Assembly (NCBI GenBank): GCA_030621275.1
Contig: JAUXHY010000015.1
Coordinates: forward strand, 1 to 11,404
Length of the DNA stretch: 11,404 nt
Direction: 5' to 3'
Origin: a bacterium
GTDB lineage: Bacteria > Fidelibacterota > Marinisomatia > Marinisomatales > JAHJCW01
The stretch's first letter is position 1. The number at the start of each line of letters is the position of its first letter. The position numbers and the translations under genes were made by a program. The notes beneath the pieces were generated by a model that worked only from the letters and a program-made list of their open reading frames with translations, was not told where the DNA came from and ran no database searches. Below are positions 1-7,818 of the stretch, in pieces.

Positions 1-1
1 C

Positions 2-160
2 CTACGCGAAGCTAATCGTGCTAACACAAGATTAGTAATTATAATTGGAGATGATGATTTGGTAAATAACACTGTGCAGGTAAAAAATATGGAAACCGGT
101 GAACAAACCACTATAACAAAAAATAAACTCAATGAGTATCTCTCGGATTTGGATTTTTAA
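2..160 (+). CDS. hisS: Histidyl-tRNA synthetase, C-terminal end (partial)
   Basis: The frame is open from base 2 to a TAA at 158-160 and gives the last 52 residues of a protein whose start lies off the left edge. The segment reads LREANRANTRLVIIIGDDD and then NNTVQVKNMETGEQ, which matches the end of the alpha/beta anticodon-binding domain of class II histidyl-tRNA synthetase. In E. coli HisRS the corresponding stretch is an R/KWGA..VVLGE..V..GT..VKDL..GEQ pattern followed by a short final helix. The enzyme charges tRNA-His in the cytoplasm; this domain contacts the tRNA anticodon. The gene is followed 52 bases later by topA on the same strand, so co-transcription is possible. Only the C-terminal domain is visible, so catalytic motifs cannot be checked. 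Another class IIa synthetase is a less likely alternative because the VKNMETGEQ signature is typical of HisRS. Confidence 0.82.
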   Translation, partial: LREANRANTRLVIIIGDDDLVNNTVQVKNMETGEQTTITKNKLNEYLSDLDF

Positions 161-212
161 TTATATTAGTTTATATTTTATACGCGCAAAAGGAAAAACT
201 TAAATTTAAATT

Positions 213-2729
213 ATGTCTGAAAAACCACTATTAATTGTTGAATCGCCCTCAAAAGCAACGACTATTTCACGCCACCTTGGTGGTGAATATAACGTGATTG
301 CAAGTGTTGGGCATGTAAAGGATTTACCTAAAAATGTTCTTGGTGTTGACATCGAAAATGATTTTAAAATTACTTTAAAGGTCCTCCCAAAGAAGAAAAG
401 TTTTGTTAAGAAACTAAAATCGCTTGCGAAAAAAGCACCAACTATTATTCTGGCGATGGACCCTGACAGAGAAGGAGAAGCAATTGCAGCACATATTGCA
501 AGCGAAATCCCGAGTGAAAAAGTAGAACGTGTTCTGTTTACAGAAATTACCAAAGCCGGAATTCAAGAAGGTATTCAAACTCGTCATCCAATTGATGTAA
601 AATTAGTGGATGCACAAGTTACCAGGCGCATAATTGACCGTCTTGTTGGTTACAAAATTTCACCGATTTTATGGGCAACATTACAGCACAATATGAAATT
701 TGTGACAACTACATTGTCAGCAGGAAGAGTACAGTCGGCAACTGTTAAAATCTTGATTGATCGTGAGCGAGAACGAGCAGCTTTCAAATCTGCCACATAT
801 TTTAATTTAAAGGCATCTTTACTCAACAAGAGCAATAATGAGTTTACAGCTTCACTCTACAAATTGAATGAACAAAAATTAGCATCATCAAAAGATTTTG
901 ATAAAAAGACCGGTGAAGTAATCAATAAAAATGTTATTGCTCTAAGCGAATCACAAGCGACTACATTAAAAACAGAACTCGATGCCGGAACTTGGGAAGT
1001 TACAGATATTAAGGAAAAACCCATTACTTCGAATCCACGTCCTCCTTTTACAACATCTACACTTCAGCAAGAAGCCGGTCGCAAACTGCGATTTACCGCA
1101 AGGCGCACTATGAGCATTGCACAAAAATTATATGAAAATGGTTTCATTACATATATGCGTACGGACTCCACACATTTATCATCTGAAGCAATTGGTTCTG
1201 CCCGTCAGGAAATTCAGGATCGTTTTGGTAAAGAATATTTACCAGATAAACCGCGACAGTATTCTACTAAAGTCAAGAATGCTCAGGAGGCTCACGAAGC
1301 TATAAGACCTGCCGGAGCAAAAATTAAATCACTTTCTGATGTAGAAAACAAATTAGATAAAGATGCTGTTCGTCTGTATGAATTAATTTATAAACGCACG
1401 ATAGCCGGCCAAATGAAGTCGGCAAAACTAAAGGAAACAACCGTCCTCATTAATAATCAAAAAGCAGTATTTCGTGCAAGTGGCAGAGTAATTATATTCC
1501 CGGGATATATGCGTGTATATGTAGTTGGACGTGATGATCCGGATGTAATTTTAGCTGATAAAGAAACTTTATTACCTAAATTGGAATTGAATGAAATTCT
1601 TGCATTACAAGAATTAAACGTTATCGGGCAAACAACCAAACCGCCTGCACGCTTCACAGAGGCATCCCTGATACGAGAAATGGAAGCAAAGGGAATTGGT
1701 CGACCATCAACCTATGCTGCAACAATTGACACTATTTTGCGTCGTGAATATGCTGAAAAGAAAAATGGCAGTTTAGTACCAACTTACCTCGCTGTTGCCA
1801 TCATTCAACTTTTGGAAAACCATTTCACATCATTGGTGGATGCAAATTTTACCGCTATGATGGAAGATGGTCTTGATGCAATATCACGAGGTGAATTGGA
1901 ATCATTGCCGTTCATAAAAGAGTTTTACTTTGGTGGAAATGAAACAAGAGGCTTGGAGGCAATGCTCAAGGAAGAAGTTGATATTCGTAAAGCTTGTGCC
2001 ATAATAATTGAAACATCAGCGGACGAACCAATTGTCGCCCGCATTGGTACTTATGGTCCCTACCTAGAACATAATGGAAATCGCAAATCAATCCCGTTTA
2101 GCATACCTCTTGGCGATTTGACAATAGAAAAAGCCAAAGAGATATTGACTAAAGAAGTACAAGATGAAAAAATATTAGGTAAAGATCCCAATTCCGGTGA
2201 AGATATTTATTTTAAAGAAGGCCAATATGGTCCATATGTACAATTGGGTGATAGTAAAACAAGAAAATCGATTCCTAAGGAATTTAATATTAATGACGTT
2301 AATCTGGAATTGGCAGTACGATTATTAGCACTTCCACGTGAAGTTGGGAAGCATCCCGAATCAGGCGAGTTAATAACTGCTGATTTTGGTCGTTATGGTC
2401 CTTATCTCCGTTGTGGTAAAAAGAATGCCCGTATAGAACCACCACTGTCACCATTGACTATTTCAGTTGATGAAGCTGTAGCAACATGCGCAAAAAAGAA
2501 AACCGGATCGCAAGAATTAAGGAATTTAGGCAAACATACCAAAACCGGTGAAGAGCTCATTATTAAAACCGGTTTTTACGGTCCTTACATCACTGATGGT
2601 AAAGTAAACGCCTCTATACCGAAAGCCAATGATCCGGAAACAATTACGCTTGCAGAGGCTGTAGAATTAATTGATAAAAAACGTGCTGCAGGACCAACAA
2701 AACGCCGTCGCAGAAAAAAGAAGAAATAA
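213..2729 (+). CDS. topA: DNA topoisomerase I (type IA), with four C-terminal repeats
   Basis: This 838-residue protein relaxes negatively supercoiled DNA by transient single-strand cleavage. The Toprim domain opens the protein: LLIVESPSKA (residues 6-15) supplies the catalytic glutamate E10, and DPDREGE (83-89) supplies the metal-binding acidic residues D83, D85 and E87. The central type IA core includes SAGRVQSATV (169-178). The cleavage tyrosine is Y314 in FITYMRTDST (311-320). HEAIRPA (361-367) and GIGRPSTYA (494-502) are further core motifs. From about residue 605 there are four Toprim-Crpt type repeats, each centred on a GxYGPY motif at 612, 670, 726 and 787. There is no four-cysteine zinc ribbon of the E. 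coli kind. The protein ends in a strongly basic tail of Lys and Arg, as expected for DNA binding. The ATG at 213 opens directly onto the conserved N-terminus; the only purine-rich tract upstream (AGGA at 191-194) is too far away for a good Shine-Dalgarno. The glycyl-tRNA synthetase gene follows after 5 bases. Confidence 0.97.
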   Translation: MSEKPLLIVESPSKATTISRHLGGEYNVIASVGHVKDLPKNVLGVDIENDFKITLKVLPKKKSFVKKLKSLAKKAPTIILAMDPDREGEAIAAHIASEIPSEKVERVLFTEITKAGIQEGIQTRHPIDVKLVDAQVTRRIIDRLVGYKISPILWATLQHNMKFVTTTLSAGRVQSATVKILIDRERERAAFKSATYFNLKASLLNKSNNEFTASLYKLNEQKLASSKDFDKKTGEVINKNVIALSESQATTLKTELDAGTWEVTDIKEKPITSNPRPPFTTSTLQQEAGRKLRFTARRTMSIAQKLYENGFITYMRTDSTHLSSEAIGSARQEIQDRFGKEYLPDKPRQYSTKVKNAQEAHEAIRPAGAKIKSLSDVENKLDKDAVRLYELIYKRTIAGQMKSAKLKETTVLINNQKAVFRASGRVIIFPGYMRVYVVGRDDPDVILADKETLLPKLELNEILALQELNVIGQTTKPPARFTEASLIREMEAKGIGRPSTYAATIDTILRREYAEKKNGSLVPTYLAVAIIQLLENHFTSLVDANFTAMMEDGLDAISRGELESLPFIKEFYFGGNETRGLEAMLKEEVDIRKACAIIIETSADEPIVARIGTYGPYLEHNGNRKSIPFSIPLGDLTIEKAKEILTKEVQDEKILGKDPNSGEDIYFKEGQYGPYVQLGDSKTRKSIPKEFNINDVNLELAVRLLALPREVGKHPESGELITADFGRYGPYLRCGKKNARIEPPLSPLTISVDEAVATCAKKKTGSQELRNLGKHTKTGEELIIKTGFYGPYITDGKVNASIPKANDPETITLAEAVELIDKKRAAGPTKRRRRKKKK

Positions 2730-2734
2730 TTATT

Positions 2735-4186
2735 ATGGATATTAAATCAATCGAAAAAATTGTATCACTCTCAAAACGACGCGGATTCATTTTCCAAAGT
2801 TCTGAAATCTACGGAGGACTAGCATCAACTTGGGACTATGGGCCGCTTGGTGTTGAAATGAAGAACAATATTAAAAATTTGTGGTGGCAAGACATTGTCA
2901 CATCACGACGTAATGTAGTTGGAATGGATTCAGCAATTTTAATGCATCCTGAAGTATGGGAAGCAAGTGGACATGTAGAAAATTTTCATGATCCGTTAGT
3001 AGACAATAAAAATACTAAAAAGCGCTACCGCTTGGATCATTTACTATCGCAACAAAAAGATACAGTTCTTGAAACCCTTCTTTCGTTTTGTACTGGAACA
3101 GATATCCAATTTAAAGATAAGTCCGAAAAACTATCTTTTATTACAAATACACTATCCGAAATGAACTTAAAAGAATTTGTTTTAACAAAATCTAAGGTTA
3201 TAGATCCATATAGTGGAAATGTTGGTGATTGGACAAATCCACGCCAATTTAACTTAATGCTGAAAACATCTTTAGGGGCGGTAGCAGATTCAAGTGATGA
3301 CACTTACTTACGTCCTGAAACAGCACAAGGCATATTTGTTAATTTTAATAATGTGGTTACAACAGCGCGACAAAAATTACCGTTTGGTATTGCTCAGCTC
3401 GGGAAAGCATTCCGTAACGAAATTACAACCGGAAATTTTTTGTTCCGTACTCGCGAATTTGAGCAAATGGAAATGGAGTATTTCATTTATCCGGAAGATG
3501 CAAAGGAGCAGTTGGAGTATTGGTCGCAAGAACGTTTGAACTGGTATAAAAAAATAGGTGTTAGAGAGGGAAAATTGCGATTACGTCCACACGATAAAGA
3601 CGAATTGGCGCATTATTCAACAGCATGTTACGATATTGAATACGAATTCCCGTTTGGCTGGTCGGAACTAGAAGGCATCGCTGACCGTGGAACGTACGAT
3701 TTAGATCAGCACAATAAATACGCTAAGAAAAAACAAATTTATTTCGATCAAGTAAATAATCAGCATATTGTACCGACTGTAATAGAATCCTCCGCAGGAG
3801 TTGACCGCACCTTTTTAACCTGCTTGGTTGATGCATATCGCGAAGAAGAAGTAAAAGGTGAACAGCGCATTGTACTTAAACTATCACCAAAAGTAGCGCC
3901 GATAACCTGCGCGGTTTTCCCATTAGTTAACAAAAATGGTTTGCCTGAGATTTCGGAGAATATTTTTACTGAAATTCAAACTGAATTCAGTGCATTTTTC
4001 GATCAGGGTGGTTCTATTGGTCGACGTTATCGACGTCAGGACGAAGCTGGCACACCTTACGGTATTACAATCGATCACCAAACTTTAGAAGATAATACCG
4101 TTACGCTTCGTGATCGTGACACAATGGAGCAAATTCGAATTCCGGCTGACCAAGCACTTAGTGAATTGAGAAAGAGACTACAATAA
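2735..4186 (+). CDS. glyQS: Glycyl-tRNA synthetase, single-chain alpha2 type
   Basis: This 483-residue class II synthetase attaches glycine to tRNA-Gly and acts as a homodimer of one chain type, unlike the alpha2-beta2 enzyme of E. coli. The N-terminal part has GGLASTWDYGPLG (27-39) and WEASGHVENFHDPLVD (75-90), typical of the family. The catalytic core has LRPETAQGIFVNF (192-204), then motif 2 around KAFRNEI (224-230) and FRTREFEQMEMEYF (237-250), and motif 3 in SSAGVDRTFL (352-361). The C-terminal anticodon-binding domain starts near residue 385 (KVAPITCAVFPLV) and ends with GTPYGITID and NTVTLRDRDTMEQIRI (454-469). Length matches known one-chain GlyRS of roughly 460 to 520 residues. Two oddities are a Ser where the family usually has Pro just before SAGVDR, and no CxxC pair in the segment after DPLVD. 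It starts 5 bases after topA, so the two are very likely co-transcribed. No clear Shine-Dalgarno precedes the ATG, which lies right behind the topA stop. Confidence 0.96.
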   Translation: MDIKSIEKIVSLSKRRGFIFQSSEIYGGLASTWDYGPLGVEMKNNIKNLWWQDIVTSRRNVVGMDSAILMHPEVWEASGHVENFHDPLVDNKNTKKRYRLDHLLSQQKDTVLETLLSFCTGTDIQFKDKSEKLSFITNTLSEMNLKEFVLTKSKVIDPYSGNVGDWTNPRQFNLMLKTSLGAVADSSDDTYLRPETAQGIFVNFNNVVTTARQKLPFGIAQLGKAFRNEITTGNFLFRTREFEQMEMEYFIYPEDAKEQLEYWSQERLNWYKKIGVREGKLRLRPHDKDELAHYSTACYDIEYEFPFGWSELEGIADRGTYDLDQHNKYAKKKQIYFDQVNNQHIVPTVIESSAGVDRTFLTCLVDAYREEEVKGEQRIVLKLSPKVAPITCAVFPLVNKNGLPEISENIFTEIQTEFSAFFDQGGSIGRRYRRQDEAGTPYGITIDHQTLEDNTVTLRDRDTMEQIRIPADQALSELRKRLQ

Positions 4187-4230
4187 ATTTTAGAACATTC
4201 TGTTTTTACCAATGTCTAGAATTAGGTAAA

Positions 4231-5919
4231 ATGAAAATATTTATAAAATATATATTTCTCCTCTATTCAATTTTTACGCTTATCTATGCACAGGAAAATC
4301 AATATTTTGCGAAAAATGGAATGGTGGTTTCCGCCTCTCAATTAGCTTCACAAGTTGGTATAGACATAATGAAATCCGGTGGAAATGCCATTGATGCAGC
4401 AGTAGCTACAGGATTCGCTTTGGCAGTTACTTACCCACAAGCTGGTAATATTGGTGGTGGTGGATTTTTAGTTGCTCATTTAGCTGATGATAGAAATATT
4501 ACAATTGATTTCCGCGAAACTGCCCCATCAGCCGCTCACCGTGATATGTATTTAGACGAAAACGGCGAAGTAATTAAGGATATGTCTCTAAGATCGCATC
4601 GTGCAGTTGGTATTCCCGGTTCAGTTGCCGGACTACTCACTGCTTGGCGCTTTTATGGTTCAGGAAATATTTCTCTTAAACAATTATTAGAACCAGCAAT
4701 TATACTAGCGAAAAATGGTTTTTCAATATCAAATAGATTTGCCCAAAATTTAAATGAATACAAATCATTATTTGAAAAAGATGATGGAGCAAGTAAAGTC
4801 TTTATACGTAATAACGGTATTCCTTGGAAAAAAGATGATTTGCTTATCCAAAAAGAGCTTTCAAAAACTTTACAACGAATTGTCAAATATGACATAGATG
4901 GATTTTATGCAGGCAATACAGCTAAATATATTGTTAAAGAAATGGAAGCGGGTAATGGTCTAATAACATTAAAAGATTTAAAATCATATTGTCCAAAGTT
5001 GCGTGCTCCAATAAACGGTATGTATAAAAACTATGATATTGTATCAATGGGACCACCAAGCTCAGGTGGTATACTACTGGTTCAAATGCTAAATATGTTA
5101 GAAAATTATGAGCTTGATTCATTGGAATTTAACTCAACTGATTATATTCATTTATTAACCGAAATTGAACGGCGTGCTTATGCTGATCGTGCGGAACATT
5201 TAGGAGATAACGATTATTGGGATGTTCCAATAAAAATGCTTATTTCAAAAAATTATGGTAGCGAACGTGCGCACAATATTTCAATGCAAAAAGCTACACC
5301 AAGTACCGAAGTCTTTGCCGGTGATCCATTAGCTTATGAAAGTACTGAAACCACACATTATTCAGTAATTGATAAAGACGGAAATGCGGTAAGCATTACC
5401 ACTACATTGAACACAAGTTTCGGATCCGGAATTTTAGTCGATGGCGCCGGATTTTTCTTGAATAATGAAATGGATGACTTTTCTGCGAAGCCAGGTACTC
5501 CTAATGTCTTTGGATTAGTTGGGAATAAAGCCAATGCCATTTCTCCTAATAAACGTCCGCTAAGCTCTATGACGCCCACTATTGTCTTAAAAAACAATAA
5601 ACCCTATATAATTATTGGTTCACCCGGCGGATCAAGAATAATTACTACTGTTCTACAAGTTATTCTAAATGTAATTGAACATGAAATGAATATTTACAAA
5701 GCAGTTTCCGCACCTCGAGTACACTCTCAATGGCTACCGGATGTTATTATGACTGAACCCGATGCAATATCTGATTCTATACAAAAAGAACTAGAATTTC
5801 GAGGACACAAAATTACACAAAGGGATTATATTGGTTCCGCAAATGGTATTTTAATCAAAGAAGATGGGTATTACGGCGGACCTGACCCACGTTGGGAAAA
5901 CTCTGCAATCGGTTACTGA
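4231..5919 (+). CDS. ggt: Gamma-glutamyltransferase (glutathione hydrolase), exported
   Basis: This 562-residue Ntn-hydrolase cleaves the gamma-glutamyl bond of glutathione and related peptides, by hydrolysis or transfer, after cutting itself into large and small subunits. A signal peptide is visible at residues 1-20: basic start (MKIFIK), hydrophobic core, and a likely cut after LIYA, so a periplasmic location is inferred. The self-processing site is before T374 in TTHYSV (374-379), which becomes the catalytic nucleophile. Aligned by offset to recalled E. coli numbering, the substrate residues are R95 (DFRETAP), N394, D416, S445-S446 (KRPLSSM) and G466-G467 (GSPGGSRI). The lid-loop segment PGTPNVFGLV (421-430) is present. 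E413 stands where E. coli has Gln430, and F427 where it has Tyr444. The gene lies 44 bases after glyS, with AGG at 4224-4226 close to the ATG as a weak ribosome site. Its TGA abuts the stop of the convergent acetyltransferase with no base between them. Confidence 0.95.
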   Translation: MKIFIKYIFLLYSIFTLIYAQENQYFAKNGMVVSASQLASQVGIDIMKSGGNAIDAAVATGFALAVTYPQAGNIGGGGFLVAHLADDRNITIDFRETAPSAAHRDMYLDENGEVIKDMSLRSHRAVGIPGSVAGLLTAWRFYGSGNISLKQLLEPAIILAKNGFSISNRFAQNLNEYKSLFEKDDGASKVFIRNNGIPWKKDDLLIQKELSKTLQRIVKYDIDGFYAGNTAKYIVKEMEAGNGLITLKDLKSYCPKLRAPINGMYKNYDIVSMGPPSSGGILLVQMLNMLENYELDSLEFNSTDYIHLLTEIERRAYADRAEHLGDNDYWDVPIKMLISKNYGSERAHNISMQKATPSTEVFAGDPLAYESTETTHYSVIDKDGNAVSITTTLNTSFGSGILVDGAGFFLNNEMDDFSAKPGTPNVFGLVGNKANAISPNKRPLSSMTPTIVLKNNKPYIIIGSPGGSRIITTVLQVILNVIEHEMNIYKAVSAPRVHSQWLPDVIMTEPDAISDSIQKELEFRGHKITQRDYIGSANGILIKEDGYYGGPDPRWENSAIGY

Positions 5920-6344
5920 TTATTCATCAGATATTAAACGCTTTCCGATATTTACAACATCATCAATATGATATCCGAGTTTTTGATAAAATTCAATAAC
6001 ACCGGAATTGGTTGTCCGTACCTGAACTTGAAGTTTCGGACATCCCAATTTTAACAAACGACGTTCAGCTTCTTTCATCATTTGCTTTGCAATTCCTTTG
6101 CGTTGAATTTTAGGATTCACTGCTAAATAATTTACCCACCCGCGATGACCTTCGTATCCTACCATCGCAGTTGCTATGATTTTATCGTCCAGTAACCCTA
6201 TTAGGAATAATTCCGGTTGTATGTTAGCTTACGTTCAATATCGCGCAGGGGATCATTCCAAGGAACAACAAGACCACATGCTTTCCATAGATGAACAACG
6301 TCCCCACAGTCGGATTCATGATAACTTCTAATTATTACCTTCAT
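5920..6344 (-). pseudogene. ypeA: YpeA-type GNAT N-acetyltransferase, broken by a one-base frameshift
   Basis: Read from the ATG at 6344, the first frame gives 47 residues, including VVHLWKACGLVVPWNDP and DIERKL, and stops at a TAA at 6203-6201. The continuation lies in another frame: from base 6216 it reads PELFLIGLLDDKIIATA and then joins the open frame whose first ATG is at 6165, with GYEGHRG, YLAVNPKIQRKGIAKQM (acetyl-CoA binding loop, QRKGIA), GCPKLQVQV and YQKLGYHIDDVVNIGKRLI. Together these parts match the E. coli YpeA family end to end (LW..C.L..PWNDP..DIERK, GYDGHRG, RGRGIA, YERLGY, LGKRLI). Restoring one base near 6217-6222 would give 141 residues, the same length I recall for YpeA. 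GNAT enzymes transfer acetyl from acetyl-CoA to an amine; the substrate here is unknown. The reconstructed start is 5 bases after the kinase stop, which fits the last gene of the operon. The 81-residue C-terminal piece from 6165 alone lacks the first strands and helices and would probably not fold normally. A sequencing or assembly error is a real alternative to a true pseudogene. Confidence 0.85.
6204..6222 (-). other. Frameshift point in the GNAT acetyltransferase gene
   Basis: The two reading frames of the acetyltransferase must join in this short stretch. The upstream frame still matches its family at DIERKL (ending at base 6225), and the downstream frame matches from PELFL (starting at base 6216). 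The minus-strand bases between are ACATACAA, where one extra base would restore an uninterrupted reading. There is no long homopolymer and no heptameric slippery site, so programmed frameshifting is not suggested. Confidence 0.75.
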
Positions 6345-6349
6345 TCTGT

Positions 6350-7813
6350 TTAATAATGAAAATCGCTTTTACCTATGTACTCGCGCAGTAGCGATATCCC
6401 CGGAACATATTTTTCATCTAGATTTGCGAAAAATGATAAAAATAAATCCAATCGTTCAGCCAACTGTTTTACGTTATCATCCCCTTGTACATTTTTTAAT
6501 AGTGGGCGGGCATACTTTGCTAAAACCGGCAATTCATATACAAGCGAAGAGTTAAAAATTAAATTTGCTTCTTCACTATGCGGAAATATATTTTTCTCTT
6601 CACCTAATCTAACTGATGCCCACCGTTCTAATGTTTTTTCTGGAAGATAACCCCGGAATTTATTATCACGCACCAATCTGCGAAGTAAACGGTTATCCGA
6701 TGTTGAAATTCTATGATTAGCATCTATGTTCATTTGAGTAATTGCGCTGATATATAATTTTTCAACTCGATCTTGACCAAGTTTTTCAGTTAGTATAGGA
6801 TTAAGTCCGTGAATACCTTCGACAATTACAAAATCCCAATCGCCAAGCTCCAATTTTTTATCTGTATCTTTACCAATTCCTAAATCAAAATTGAAATGTC
6901 TTTCCGGTATTGCTTTCCCATCTAGCAATGCATTTAATCGGTCAACTAATAAATCAACATCGAGCCCGTCAATTGATTCAAAATCTTGCTTGCCATCATC
7001 TCCAACCGGTAATAATTCGCGATTTATAAAGTAATCATCCATGGAAATTGTCTGAGAGCGAAAACCATTGACCCTTAATTGTATCTTTAGTCGTTTGCTA
7101 AAAGTAGTTTTACCGGCAGAAGATGGTCCTGCAATTGTTATAACACGTTTTTCGGGGAAACCCGATACTATCTCATCGGCAATATCACTAATCTTTTTCT
7201 CATGAAGGCCTTCAGCAACCCAAATTAATTCTTTTATTTCACCGTTATCAATGGAGTCATTCAAATCACCAATTGTTGAAATGCCTAAAATTTCAGTCCA
7301 TTTTTGATGTTCTTCCATTGTTTTAAATAGTTTAGGTTGATCCCGAAATGGAGCGACTCCATCTGGCCGTAGCATCGTAGCAAATCTTAATAAAAAACCA
7401 TCATTATATTTTCTTAAAGCGAATTTTTTCAATTGAGATTTACTGCTTGTGAAAGGCTCTATTATATAATCCCAATATTTTTTATCATATCTTGCAATCG
7501 GTATTTGATCTCCTTCCCACCGCTTGGCAATTCCTAACTTACTGTGTGAATTAAATTTAAATAGTTTTTCAATGAATTTCTGCTTAGACCACGATTCAAA
7601 AGTTAGTGGTTTGTCATTTGTAATCCATTCACGCATTAATTTTTCCAATTTTTGTAATTCCTCTATTGAGATTGGATTAAAATTAACATCATGACAAAAA
7701 AAGCTATCACCAAAGGAATGTTCAATAACCAATAATCTGTCAGGAAATACTTTCTTGAAAGCGCCGGACAGAAAGAACGCTTGAGTTGCGTGTACTGAAG
7801 ATAAAATTGCCAT
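6350..7813 (-). CDS. Uridine kinase-like P-loop nucleoside kinase with ThrRS-like N-terminal region
   Basis: The 487-residue protein belongs to the Udk/phosphoribulokinase-like kinases that in many bacteria carry an N-terminal part resembling threonyl-tRNA synthetase. The kinase half has Walker A GPSSAGKT (229-236), SMDDYF (257-262), ERHFNFD (304-310), a Walker-B-like strand DFVIVEGIHGLN (327-338), RLLRRLVRDNKFRG (375-388), and an ending (SLLREYIGKSDFHY) close to that of Bacteroidetes homologues I recall. The N-terminal half (about 1-200) has VIEHSFGDSFFCHD (29-42), like the second additional domain of ThrRS. Homologues are usually near 550 residues and begin with a TGS domain; that domain is missing here, and an in-frame TGA upstream at 7822-7824 shows the ORF does not extend. 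Likely role is ATP- or GTP-dependent phosphorylation of a nucleoside in salvage; the exact substrate is unknown. A Shine-Dalgarno AGGTGA lies 9 bases before the ATG, inside the end of the YjbQ gene, whose stop is 5 bases upstream. Confidence 0.85.
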   Translation of the reverse strand: MAILSSVHATQAFFLSGAFKKVFPDRLLVIEHSFGDSFFCHDVNFNPISIEELQKLEKLMREWITNDKPLTFESWSKQKFIEKLFKFNSHSKLGIAKRWEGDQIPIARYDKKYWDYIIEPFTSSKSQLKKFALRKYNDGFLLRFATMLRPDGVAPFRDQPKLFKTMEEHQKWTEILGISTIGDLNDSIDNGEIKELIWVAEGLHEKKISDIADEIVSGFPEKRVITIAGPSSAGKTTFSKRLKIQLRVNGFRSQTISMDDYFINRELLPVGDDGKQDFESIDGLDVDLLVDRLNALLDGKAIPERHFNFDLGIGKDTDKKLELGDWDFVIVEGIHGLNPILTEKLGQDRVEKLYISAITQMNIDANHRISTSDNRLLRRLVRDNKFRGYLPEKTLERWASVRLGEEKNIFPHSEEANLIFNSSLVYELPVLAKYARPLLKNVQGDDNVKQLAERLDLFLSFFANLDEKYVPGISLLREYIGKSDFHY

Positions 7814-7818
7814 ATTAT

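Noticed and set aside
161..212. Gap between hisS and topA, examined for a promoter or terminator
   Set aside because: It is only 52 bases of AT-rich sequence with several TATA-like strings; no stem-loop with T run and no convincing -35/-10 pair can be singled out.
206..553. Open frame of 115 codons on the minus strand opposite the start of topA
   Set aside because: It lies fully antisense to the conserved Toprim domain, resembles no family I know, and has no ribosome site; it is a shadow of topA codon use.
612..1200. A mobile element, tRNA, CRISPR array or defence gene anywhere in the window
   Set aside because: Reading both strands along the window gave only conserved housekeeping and metabolic genes with tiny gaps; no direct-repeat arrays, transposase motifs, tRNA cloverleaf or nuclease/toxin signatures were seen.
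4191..4218. Imperfect inverted repeat (ACATT / AATGT with flanking TAG / CTA) between glyS and ggt, considered as a terminator
   Set aside because: The stem is short, AT-rich and has a bulge, the loop is long, and no T run follows it. It could be chance in a 44-base AT-rich gap.
6165..6344. Programmed ribosomal frameshifting as the explanation for the split acetyltransferase
   Set aside because: There is no slippery heptamer, no internal Shine-Dalgarno with a suitably placed stop, and no obvious downstream structure; a simple one-base deletion or sequence error is more likely.
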